Shown: positions 51,412 to 58,723 of the stretch, in pieces
How positions within the stretch are numbered: position 1 is the first letter of the stretch
Layout: each line of letters starts with the position of its first letter
Source of the DNA: Hugonella massiliensis
GTDB lineage: Bacteria > Actinomycetota > Coriobacteriia > Coriobacteriales > Eggerthellaceae
NCBI GenBank assembly: GCA_001486445.1
Contig: LN908985.1
Location: 149,817-213,816 of the forward strand
Direction of reading: 5' to 3'
DNA length: 64,000 nt
The notes under the pieces: generated by a model
Databases searched by the model: none
What the model saw: only the letters and a program-made list of their open reading frames with translations
What the model was told of the DNA's origin: nothing
Translations under genes and position numbers: made by a program

Positions 51412-52902
51412 ATGGCCGACAACGGTACTGCTGCCACATCGGCAGCAACTCCCAAGAAGATGGGGTTCTTCCCCCTCGTGTTCACTGTAATCACGCTCAT
51501 CGTGGGCGGCGGCGTCTTCTCGCTCTGCAGCGACATGGTCGCCAGCGGCGCCGACGGCCAGTCGGTGATCAACGCGTGGGTCATTTCCGGCATCGGCGTG
51601 TTCTGCCTGATGTTCACCTTCTTCACCTTGTCGCGCGTGAAGCCCGAACTGAAGGGCGGCATCTATGCCTACGCGACCGAAGGCTTCGGCCAGTTCTCCG
51701 GTTTCACGAGCGCCTGGGGCTACTGGATTTCGGCGGCCTTCTGCATCATCAGCTATTGCCCCTTGCTGTTCAGCGCCTTGGGCTACTTCTTTCCCGTTTT
51801 CGGCGACGGCACCAATATGGCGTCGGTCATCGGCGCATCCGTTGTGGTGTGGTTCTACGTGTTCGTCGTCTCGCGCGGCGTGACCGAAGCGGCCATCGTG
51901 AACGTGGTCGTTACGCTTGCCAAACTCATCCCCATCTTCACGGCCATCCTGGCAATCATCTTCCTGCAGAGCTTCGATCCCAGCGTGTTCATGGCCAACC
52001 TGCATGCGACCACCGTCGACCCCGACACGGGTGCGATTCTTACCGATTCCGACAAGGTGCTCGCGGCTCTGACGACCACCATCTGGGTCTTCATCGGTAT
52101 CGAAGGCGCCGTGGCCATTTCGGGTCGCGCCCAGGACGACCATGATGTGGGACGCGCCACCATCGTCGCCTTCGTCTGCGTACTCGTCATCTACCTGCTC
52201 ATCAGCTTGCTCGGCCTGGGCGTCATGCCCATCGAGGACCTCGCCGCCCTGGACAACCCGCCGCTGGCGGGCCTTATGGAAGCGGCCGTAGGTCCGTGGG
52301 GCGCGACCCTGATCAACTTCGGCGTCGTGCTCTCCCTGGTGGGTTCGATGCTCGGCTACACGGTGCTCACGAGCGAGGTGCCCTTTGAAGCCGCCCAGAC
52401 GGGTGCCGGCTTCCCCAAGGCCTTCGCAAAGTCGAACGAAAAGGGCGCTCCGATCGTCACGCTCATCGTGTCGGGTCTCATCGTGGAAATCTTCCTGTTC
52501 GTCATGACGGTGAGCAGCAACACCTACCAGTTCTTCTACACCATTTCGACGGGCCTCATCCTGCTGCCCTACCTGTTCTCGGCCGCCTATCTCATCAAGG
52601 TTGCCTTCAGCGAGTCGAGCGGGTTTGCCGGCAAGGTGCGCGGCCACGTGGGTCTCTACCGCGTGCTGTCGATTGCGGGCTTGGTGTACGCCGTCCTGCT
52701 CATCTACGCGACCGGTACCACGGGCATTGCCATCACGAGTCTTCTGTACGCTCCCGGCGTGCTTGTCTACCTGTATTCCAAGCACGAGCGCGGCGAGAAG
52801 GACCTGTTCAACACGCCGGTCGACAAGATCGTGCTCGCGGCCACCCTGTTCATGCTGGTGCTTTCGATCTTCTGGATCGCAACCGGCCAGGTGGCTTTCT
52901 AA
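51412..52902 (+). CDS. APC-family basic amino acid transporter (arginine/ornithine antiporter-like)
   Basis: 496 residues from ATG 51412 (GAAGGGATG upstream; the in-frame upstream ATGs lack a good site). About 12-13 membrane helices. APC-family motifs: VFTVITLIVGGGVFSLCSDM at the first helix, GGIYAYATEGFGQFSGFTSAWGYW, VFIGIEGAVAISGRAQ. This pattern is close to the ArcD/LysP-like antiporters used in arginine and lysine catabolism. The next gene is a dimethylargininase, so import of (methyl)arginine in exchange for ornithine or citrulline is a reasonable inference. Confidence 0.88.
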   Translation: MADNGTAATSAATPKKMGFFPLVFTVITLIVGGGVFSLCSDMVASGADGQSVINAWVISGIGVFCLMFTFFTLSRVKPELKGGIYAYATEGFGQFSGFTSAWGYWISAAFCIISYCPLLFSALGYFFPVFGDGTNMASVIGASVVVWFYVFVVSRGVTEAAIVNVVVTLAKLIPIFTAILAIIFLQSFDPSVFMANLHATTVDPDTGAILTDSDKVLAALTTTIWVFIGIEGAVAISGRAQDDHDVGRATIVAFVCVLVIYLLISLLGLGVMPIEDLAALDNPPLAGLMEAAVGPWGATLINFGVVLSLVGSMLGYTVLTSEVPFEAAQTGAGFPKAFAKSNEKGAPIVTLIVSGLIVEIFLFVMTVSSNTYQFFYTISTGLILLPYLFSAAYLIKVAFSESSGFAGKVRGHVGLYRVLSIAGLVYAVLLIYATGTTGIAITSLLYAPGVLVYLYSKHERGEKDLFNTPVDKIVLAATLFMLVLSIFWIATGQVAF

Positions 52903-52917
52903 CGCAAACGGTTAGGC

Positions 52918-52943
52918 AAGCGGGTCGCACGGGCGGCCCGTTT
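52918..52943 (+). terminator. Weak hairpin after the transporter gene
   Basis: AAGCGGGTCGC pairs with GCGGCCCGTTT through wobbles, loop ACGG. It may reduce readthrough into the next gene. Confidence 0.4.
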
Positions 52944-52992
52944 GTAGATTGGGAGTGCGGTGCAAGGAGCGCCGCGAAGAAAGAGAGGGATT

Positions 52993-53784
52993 ATGTCTTT
53001 CAAGAACATCATCGTTCGTCGTCCGTGCGAAAAGGTCTGCGACGGTATCACGTCGGCGCCCGAACTGGGCAAGCCCGATTACCAGCATGCCCTCGAGCAG
53101 CATACCGACTACATCAACGCCCTCATCAGCCTGGGCCTGGAAGTCGACGTGCTCCCCGCGCTCGACGAGTACCCCGACAGCTGCTTCGTGGAAGACACCT
53201 GCGTGCTCACGCGCGAATGCGCCATCATCGATAACCCGGGTGCCGGCACGCGCAACGGCGAGGCTGCTCTGATGGAGCCGATTATCCGCCGCTACTACCC
53301 CGAAGACCGCATCGAGCACATCACGGCGCCGGGCACGCTCGAAGGCGGCGACGTCATGATGGTGGGCGACACCTTCTACGTGGGTCGTTCCGCCCGTACC
53401 AATGAAGAGGGCATCCGCCAGTTCTGCGCGATTCTCGAAAAGTACGGCCTGAAGGGCGTGGAAGTGCCGCTGGAAAAGGTCCTGCACCTGAAGACCGGCG
53501 TGAACTACCTGGAAGATAACAACATGCTCGTGTCGGGCGAGTTCGTGGACAAGCCCGAGTTCGCGAAATACAACAAGATCGTTATTCCCGAAGACGAAGC
53601 CTACGCGGCCAACTGCATCTGGATCAACGGCACCGTGATTGTGCCCGAAGGCTATCCGCACGTGCTGCAGGCCGTGAAGGACTTTGGCTACAAGACCCTC
53701 ACCGTGGACACGAGCGAGTTCCGCAAGATCGACGGCGGTCTGTCCTGCCTGTCTCTGCGTTTCACCGCGCTGCAGAACTTCTAA
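52993..53784 (+). CDS. Dimethylarginine dimethylaminohydrolase (DDAH)
   Basis: 263 residues from ATG 52993 (GAGAGGGATT upstream). Guanidino-group-modifying fold: EDTCVLTRECAIIDNPGA, LEGGDVMMVGDTFYVGRSARTNEEG, HLKTGVNYLEDNNMLV (catalytic His near 165), and the C-terminal nucleophile Cys near 252 in GGLSCLSLRF. Length and this ending fit DDAH rather than arginine deiminase (about 400 residues). Expected reaction: N-omega-methylated arginine to citrulline and methylamine. Transporter upstream suggests a two-gene uptake-and-use unit. Confidence 0.9.
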   Translation: MSFKNIIVRRPCEKVCDGITSAPELGKPDYQHALEQHTDYINALISLGLEVDVLPALDEYPDSCFVEDTCVLTRECAIIDNPGAGTRNGEAALMEPIIRRYYPEDRIEHITAPGTLEGGDVMMVGDTFYVGRSARTNEEGIRQFCAILEKYGLKGVEVPLEKVLHLKTGVNYLEDNNMLVSGEFVDKPEFAKYNKIVIPEDEAYAANCIWINGTVIVPEGYPHVLQAVKDFGYKTLTVDTSEFRKIDGGLSCLSLRFTALQNF

Positions 53785-53805
53785 CCATCGCTTACTTCCT
53801 TTCCG

Positions 53806-53831
53806 CCCCGGGTCGCTTATGCGGCTCGGGG
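53806..53831 (+). terminator. Terminator after DDAH gene
   Basis: 11-bp stem CCCCGGGTCGC / GCGGCTCGGGG (two wobbles), TTAT loop, then TTCTTT. Confidence 0.7.
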
Positions 53832-53911
53832 TTCTTTGCGTTTGGGGGCAGGTTGCCGGGCGGGGCGCTTACAATAGGCGCTGGAACATTCGAGCGTGGG
53901 GAGGAACGCGC

Positions 53912-54451
53912 ATGAAGCTGGTTATCGCATCCGATATTCACGGGTCGGCCTACTGGTGCGGCAAGTTGATGGACGAAATCGAACGCGAGGCGCCCGACAC
54001 GGTGGTGCTTCTGGGCGATTTGCTCTATCACGGCCCGCGCAACGACCTGCCGCGCGGCTACGCGCCCAAGCAGGTGCTCGCCATGCTCAACACGCTTGCC
54101 GACCATGTGGTGGCCGTGCGGGGGAACTGCGATGCGGAAGTCGACCAGATGGTGCTCGACTTCCCCATGATGGCCGATTACGCCGTGATAGCCGACGGCG
54201 GTTTTCAAATGCTGTGCACGCACGGGCACCTGCCCTCGCCCGACCGCGTGCCCGCGCCGCCGCAGGGCGGAGCGCTTCTGTACGGGCATACGCACGTGAA
54301 GATGAACGAGCCGTTGGATGTGCGTATGCCCGACGGGTCGGTCGTACCCACCGTGCGGATGCTCAACCCGGGCAGCGTGAGCATTCCCAAAGACGGCAGC
54401 AACAGCTTCGCCGTCTACCAGGATGGGGAATTCGAGCTGCGCAACTTGTAG
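53912..54451 (+). CDS. YfcE-type metallophosphoesterase
   Basis: 179 residues from ATG 53912 (GGGGAGGAAC upstream). Calcineurin-like di-metal phosphodiesterase: DIHG near 8, LLGDLLYHG near 38, VRGNCDAEVD near 75, LCTHGHL near 105, LYGHTHV near 127, LNPGSVSIPKDGS. Closest architecture is YfcE; natural substrate unknown. Confidence 0.9.
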   Translation: MKLVIASDIHGSAYWCGKLMDEIEREAPDTVVLLGDLLYHGPRNDLPRGYAPKQVLAMLNTLADHVVAVRGNCDAEVDQMVLDFPMMADYAVIADGGFQMLCTHGHLPSPDRVPAPPQGGALLYGHTHVKMNEPLDVRMPDGSVVPTVRMLNPGSVSIPKDGSNSFAVYQDGEFELRNL

Positions 54452-54453
54452 CG

Positions 54454-54523
54454 TGGGACGACGGGGACGGAGGGTTTCGTCCCACTTTTGTGGGACGAAA
54501 CCCTCCGTCCCCGTCGTCCCACC
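54454..54523. repeat. Perfect 33-bp inverted repeat between convergent genes
   Basis: Arms 54454-54486 and 54491-54523 are exact complements around a TTTT loop, and each arm is itself bounded by GTGGGACGA and its complement. The core GACGACGGGGACGGAGG recurs in the 38-bp repeats at the origin. It probably ends transcription from both sides and belongs to a REP-like family. Confidence 0.9.
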
Positions 54524-54525
54524 CG

Positions 54526-56070
54526 TTAACCGTTCAGCGATTTGAGCGTGCGGAAGGCTTCGGCCAGGTCGTGCTTCACGAGCTTTTCGCGCAGGGCGTA
54601 CTGCGATTCGTAGAAGCGGTGCACGCTTTCGTGGGGCTCGAAGGCCTGCTTGACGTGCAGGTTGTCTTCCAGGGCGCCGCGGATATCGGCAAGCGCGCCG
54701 GTGGCGTAGGCGGCGAAAAGGCAGTCGGTGCGCACGGCGCTGCCCGCTTCGGCCAGGGTGACGGCGCGGGCGTTGAGCATGTCGGCCTTCATCTGGTTCC
54801 AGATGTCGCTGCGGCTGCCGCCTTCAGTGATCGTGAGGCGGCTCATGTCGACGCCGGCGGAGGCGTAGAGCTTGGCGATTTCCATGTAGTCGTAGCCGAT
54901 CGCTTCGAGCACGGCGTGCCAGAGCAGGGCTTGGTCGGTGTCCATAGTGAGGTTGAGGAAGCAGCCCGTGGCGTCTTGGATGTCGTCGGTGCCGCCGGTG
55001 AGATAGGGCAGGAAGAGGACGCCATTGCTGCCGGGCGCGATGCCTGCGGCGCGGCGGTTGAGCTCGTCGAAGTAGCCTCCGTCTTCCGCTTGGTCGCACA
55101 CGTTGTCCTTGAACCAGCGCAGGGCCAGGCCGCCCGTGCGAATGTATCCCCAGTAGAAGTAGGTGTCGGGCAGGGTGCCGCTGTTGAAGATGAGCCCGTT
55201 GCCCGGCTGCGAGAGTTCGGGGACGATGCCGCTGGTCGACACGCAGAACATGCTGCAGGTGCCCGCCACGTCCACGGCGCTGCCCGGCTGCATCACGCCG
55301 GAGCCGATCATCGACTGCATCGTGTCGCCCGCGCCGCCGCAGATGGGCGTGCCGGCGGCGAAACCGGTGAGACGGGCCATTTCAGGCGTGAGGGCTCCCA
55401 CGATGTCCCAGGGGCGTACGATGCGCGGCATCATGCGTTCGGGGATGCCGAGCAGGCGAAGCTGTTCGGGCGACCAGCGCTTTTCCTGCACGTTGTAGCC
55501 CAGGCCCCAACCGCTCATGGCGCCCCAATCGACGAACATGTCGCTTGCGGGCAGGCCGGCCAGGTGGGCCAAGACGTAAGGGGCGTTGTGCACGAATTTG
55601 GCGCCGCGTTCGCGGAAGCCGGGGACGTGTTCCATGAACCAGCGGGCGAACAGGGCGGGGAACATGCACTTGGCGGCGGGGTTGCCTGTTTCGCGGCCCC
55701 AGATGTCGAGACCCCAGCTGTTGATGAGGGCCTCGTCTTCGGCGGTGCGCGAATCGAGGTAGTTCACGTAAGGGGTGATCGCGTTGCCTTGGGCGTCGAC
55801 GCCCGCGATGCCGCAGATGATGCCGTCTCCCATGATGGCGCGCACGTCGGCGGGGTCGAGGCCCGCTTCGCGCATCTGGGCGCTGCAGTCGGCCATGCCC
55901 TGGATGGTGAGGGCCAGGTATTCGTCGACGTCCATGTCGACCCAACCGGGGTGCGGATAGGTGAGCGTGGTGGGGTGGGCGCTGCTGGCGACGCAGTGCA
56001 TGCGGTCGTCGTGCACGGCGACTTTCACGCTTTGGGTGCCGGCGTCGAAGCCAAGGTAGTAATTGGGCAT
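54526..56070 (-). CDS. FGGY-family carbohydrate kinase (xylulokinase-like)
   Basis: 514 residues from ATG 56070 (GGAGG upstream). FGGY fold: N-terminal phosphate loop YLGFDAGTQSVKVAVHD, GDGIICGIAGVDAQG, GGAGDTMQSMIGSG, second signature VLFLPYLTGG and ITEGGSRSDIWNQMKADML near the C-terminus. Family signatures are clear. Xylulose is the most common substrate for this subgroup, but sugar specificity cannot be settled here. Confidence 0.85.
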   Translation of the reverse strand: MPNYYLGFDAGTQSVKVAVHDDRMHCVASSAHPTTLTYPHPGWVDMDVDEYLALTIQGMADCSAQMREAGLDPADVRAIMGDGIICGIAGVDAQGNAITPYVNYLDSRTAEDEALINSWGLDIWGRETGNPAAKCMFPALFARWFMEHVPGFRERGAKFVHNAPYVLAHLAGLPASDMFVDWGAMSGWGLGYNVQEKRWSPEQLRLLGIPERMMPRIVRPWDIVGALTPEMARLTGFAAGTPICGGAGDTMQSMIGSGVMQPGSAVDVAGTCSMFCVSTSGIVPELSQPGNGLIFNSGTLPDTYFYWGYIRTGGLALRWFKDNVCDQAEDGGYFDELNRRAAGIAPGSNGVLFLPYLTGGTDDIQDATGCFLNLTMDTDQALLWHAVLEAIGYDYMEIAKLYASAGVDMSRLTITEGGSRSDIWNQMKADMLNARAVTLAEAGSAVRTDCLFAAYATGALADIRGALEDNLHVKQAFEPHESVHRFYESQYALREKLVKHDLAEAFRTLKSLNG

Positions 56071-56261
56071 GGGTCCTCCGTTCGAACTGGGTTCAGTATG
56101 GTGAGCGAACGGTAAGCTGTAAACCGCGCTTAGGGCGCAACGTCTAATTCTGATGGATGCTGAACAATCGTTGTTGAATATTCTATGGACGGTAAAGTTT
56201 TGCTTGCAAACGGCGTAAAGGGAGCATATAGTAAATAACTGTAGCAAGACACCAGACATAG

Positions 56262-56338
56262 TGCGGGGTGGAGCAGTCTGGTAGCTCGCCGGGCTCATAA
56301 CCCGGAGGTCGTTGGTTCAAATCCAGCCCCCGCGACCA
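56262..56338 (+). tRNA. Initiator tRNA-Met (CAT)
   Basis: 77 nt including encoded CCA. Anticodon CAT in CTCATAA, flanked by three G-C pairs (GGG/CCC) in the anticodon stem, and no Watson-Crick pair at 1:72 (T1, G72). Both are initiator hallmarks. The ICE begins just beyond its 3' end. Confidence 0.9.
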
Positions 56339-56346
56339 AAACGCCC

Positions 56347-56375
56347 AGGTCAGGACATGTGTCCTGACCTTTTTT
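56347..56375 (+). terminator. Terminator after initiator tRNA
   Basis: AGGTCAGGAC-ATGT-GTCCTGACCT with a following T-run. Confidence 0.9.
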
Positions 56376-56413
56376 GTTGGTCTGACCAACATCTGACCAA
56401 CATTCTACCAACA
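56375..56413. repeat. Palindrome plus 11-bp-phased GACCAACA half-sites next to the tRNA
   Basis: TGTTGGTC-T-GACCAACA (56375-56391) is a perfect 8+8 palindrome. Its right half recurs at 56395 (GACCAACA) and 56406 (TACCAACA), each exactly 11 bp further. Likely a protein-binding array at the end of the element, for example integrase or excisionase arm sites. Confidence 0.6.
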
Positions 56414-56874
56414 ATCCGTTTCGGAACCCACGCAAAAATCCGCCCGAAAATCCCTGTTGCCGACGCCCTGCCGACACCTGAGAGACGTTGGCGTCGCCCT
56501 GCCGTCCGATATGGTTGCGCCCTGGCGACACCTATGGAATCGCCTCGGCGACGGCAACTCCCCCGTTGCCGTCTCTCTGCCGACCCCTATATATCTAATA
56601 GACTTTTTTTAAATAAACAACTCGTAGGGAGCCCTGCTTTCGACAGGGTTATCAACAGAGCGCAGCCTCGACGGCCGGCTTCCCGTTCCCCCACAAATCC
56701 ATGATGTTCCATTCGGCACCGAATGATGCGCAAGGCAGAGGGCGAGGCGCTGCCAGTGCGGGGAAAGCCGCGGATATGGCGGCATGTCCGGCGAATCGCC
56801 CGCAAAGCGCCCACGAGCGCCTCGAACCCGCTTAACCTCTCATCACCGTGCAAGCAGGGAATGGAGGGAAAGCA

Positions 56875-57114
56875 ATGGAGACCACGGAAACATCCGGCAG
56901 GCGCGCCGACGAGGGCAGGGTCATCACCTTCACCGAGGCGGCCAAGATACTGGGCACCTCGTACACCACCGTCTACCGCCTTGCGGAGAGCGGCGCCCTC
57001 CGTGCCTTCCGCATCAGGCATTCATGGCGCACCAGCACGGGCGCCTGCGAGGACTACATAGCGGAGCAGTTCCGGAAGCAGGCCTCGATATGCCAGTCGA
57101 CCGAGAGCGACTGA
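56875..57114 (+). CDS. Excisionase-like HTH protein
   Basis: 79 residues from ATG 56875 (GGAGGG upstream). A MerR/Xis-type winged HTH: ITFTEAAKILGTSYTTVYRLAESGALRAFRIRHSWR, then a short helical tail. In such elements this protein bends the attachment site DNA for excision. It ends inside the next gene (25-bp overlap). Confidence 0.8.
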   Translation: METTETSGRRADEGRVITFTEAAKILGTSYTTVYRLAESGALRAFRIRHSWRTSTGACEDYIAEQFRKQASICQSTESD

Positions 57115-57506
57115 GGCGGGGCGAGGTTTTCGCGCGATACCCCAGGCTCACCTATTCGACCATCCAGGAGGGGCTTGTGGCTCTGCTCGTGAGCAAGCGA
57201 ACGGGCCGTAACGGCTGGGCCGTGATCGTGACGCTGTGCCGCAGGGTGTATGCCGACGGCAGGCTCGGTCTCATGTCGGCGGCGGAGATCTGCAAAGCGA
57301 CCGGCATGACCGCCGAGCAGGTCCATCGGGGCATGGGCGAGCTCAGGAACAAGGGAATCATCGTGCCCGTCTACCGCACGAACGCAGAGGGGTTCAAGAA
57401 CCTCGACCGGTCCTGCTTCGGCCATGTCGCCCAGTACTGCTTCACGAAGGAAGCATGGTCGATGATAGCGACAGTCGATAGCGCCGGCGATAGTTCGCAG
57501 AATTGA
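57090..57506 (+). CDS. Winged-helix protein of the ICE
   Basis: 138 residues from ATG 57090, overlapping the excisionase gene. Middle part looks like a winged helix (MSAAEICKATGMTAEQVHRGMGELRNKGIIVPVY), preceded by a helical block YSTIQEGLVALLVSKRTGRNGWAVIVTLCRRVYADGR. Resembles small plasmid/ICE replication or regulatory proteins; I cannot say which. Confidence 0.65.
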   Translation: MPVDRERLRRGEVFARYPRLTYSTIQEGLVALLVSKRTGRNGWAVIVTLCRRVYADGRLGLMSAAEICKATGMTAEQVHRGMGELRNKGIIVPVYRTNAEGFKNLDRSCFGHVAQYCFTKEAWSMIATVDSAGDSSQN

Positions 57507-57807
57507 CTCTCAGAGCATTGAGATAATCCTTCAAGCCTCCCGAACGGCAGGCATGCCTCCTGCGGCAGATTCCATTCGGGCTGCGGAAGACGGGTCGAAG
57601 CAAGAGCACGAAGGTGGCAACGCATCTGCGCGCACCGCGCGAAGCGCGGGGATATCCGCGAATCCGGCGCCGCATCCCGCGAATGAAGGGGAATGTCCCC
57701 CTGCACGCCGCCCGCGTTGGTATCTTTGCCTGGCCTTACAACGGGTTTCGACTCGACTCCTACCGCGGCCGATCGGAGCAATCCGATGTCGCAGGCAAGG
57801 AGGACGC
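57507..57807. other. Gene-free gap of 301 bp in the ICE
   Basis: Contains a small hairpin CCGCGC-GAA-GCGCGG (57635-57649) and no credible gene. No clear promoter found. Confidence 0.4.
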
Positions 57808-58107
57808 ATGGAACACTCCCAGTTCATCGTGAAAGTCTTGGAAGAAGCCCGTGAAGAGCGCGGGATCTCGATCGCCGAGCTCGCCCGCCGCACCAACATG
57901 TCCGATGACTCGTTGGGCAATTTGCTACGCGGGAAGAGGTCTCTGTACGGCGAGGAGCTCATCGTTCTGGCGATTGAGCTCGAGGTCCCCATTTGGAAAA
58001 TCATCCCGCCGGAGCTGTGGGATCTGAAGGGCGACAAGGTCAAGCGCGTGCTTGAGCCACGCGGCCAGCGATACATGCCGCAGGGCTCTGGAAGGTCTGC
58101 GAGGTAG
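57808..58107 (+). CDS. XRE-family HTH regulator
   Basis: 99 residues from ATG 57808 (AAGGAGG upstream). HTH_3-type fold about 5-60: EEARERGISIAELARRTNMSDDSLGNLLRGKRSLYGEELIVLAIELEVPIWKII. Likely an immunity- or transfer-control repressor of the ICE. Confidence 0.82.
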   Translation: MEHSQFIVKVLEEAREERGISIAELARRTNMSDDSLGNLLRGKRSLYGEELIVLAIELEVPIWKIIPPELWDLKGDKVKRVLEPRGQRYMPQGSGRSAR

Positions 58108-58147
58108 AGCGCCTCGCAGCATCCGTCAGAAAGGGTGGGTGCCGAAA

Positions 58148-58723
58148 ATGGCTGAGGACTTCGGCGACGACTCCGGCGAGAAGATGCTGGACAACTTCTC
58201 GCGGTTCGCCGAGCGAGCCGGCGTGGAGGCCATGAAGGCCCGGGCCGACGCGATATCGCGGGCGTGCGAGCACGCGAAGGCGAGTGCATCGGAGAAGGGC
58301 GCACCCTGGAACGAGCCCACGGAGTGGGCGAAGCTCGACATGCACGAGTTCCGGGAGATCGAGGGCTACGACGAGTTGAAGCCCATCATCGACGCCATGC
58401 TCGACGCGCACGGGGCCGACCACGCTTGGTTCCAAGACGAGAAGGCGGGCAAGGAGTACCTGCTCTTCAGGATCAAGGACGCCCAGGAGGTGTGGGACTC
58501 CTTCGACGAGCTTTCGCGCGAGAGCTCCAAGGCCAAGGAGCGCGCGAGCGAGGCCGCCAAGCGCGACATAGACCGCAGCCGCGCCAAGAGGCGCGACGAG
58601 CGTCCGCTCGACGAGCGCGCGGACGCGGCACGGTGCGCCTCGAAGGAGCTCGAGCGCGAGGGCGGAGCCCGTGCGCGCGAGCATGCGCACGGGCACAGGG
58701 CGCGAAAGGACCGCTCAAGATGA
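58148..58723 (+). CDS. PcfB/DUF3801-like conjugation accessory protein
   Basis: 191 residues from ATG 58148 (a GTG nine bases earlier is possible). Helical N-terminus, then a compact region KPIIDAMLDAHGADHAWFQDEKAGKEYLLFRIKDAQEVWDSFDEL that resembles the PcfB core, then a very basic, repetitive tail (SRAKRRDERPLDERAD...). Its stop overlaps the next start (ATGA), and in related elements pcfB directly precedes the coupling-protein gene. Assignment by position and resemblance. Confidence 0.6.
   Translation: MAEDFGDDSGEKMLDNFSRFAERAGVEAMKARADAISRACEHAKASASEKGAPWNEPTEWAKLDMHEFREIEGYDELKPIIDAMLDAHGADHAWFQDEKAGKEYLLFRIKDAQEVWDSFDELSRESSKAKERASEAAKRDIDRSRAKRRDERPLDERADAARCASKELEREGGARAREHAHGHRARKDRSR

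Larger units (their letters stand above)
56339..56874. other. Left end of an integrated conjugative element
   Basis: 535 bp with no credible gene between the tRNA and the excisionase-like gene. It holds the tRNA terminator, the GACCAACA array, and an AT-rich patch (about 56586-56620). No integrase is present in the window, so it must be at the other end or lost. The exact attachment core cannot be fixed without the right end or an empty site. Confidence 0.55.

Noticed and set aside
53896-56115. 739-codon open frame covering the phosphoesterase and the antisense of the FGGY kinase
   Set aside because: Crosses the 33-bp inverted repeat and two convergent real genes; composition is unnatural.
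56183-56392. Minus-strand frame reading LDLNQRPPGYEPGELPDC
   Set aside because: A familiar false protein produced by reading the initiator tRNA-Met in antisense.
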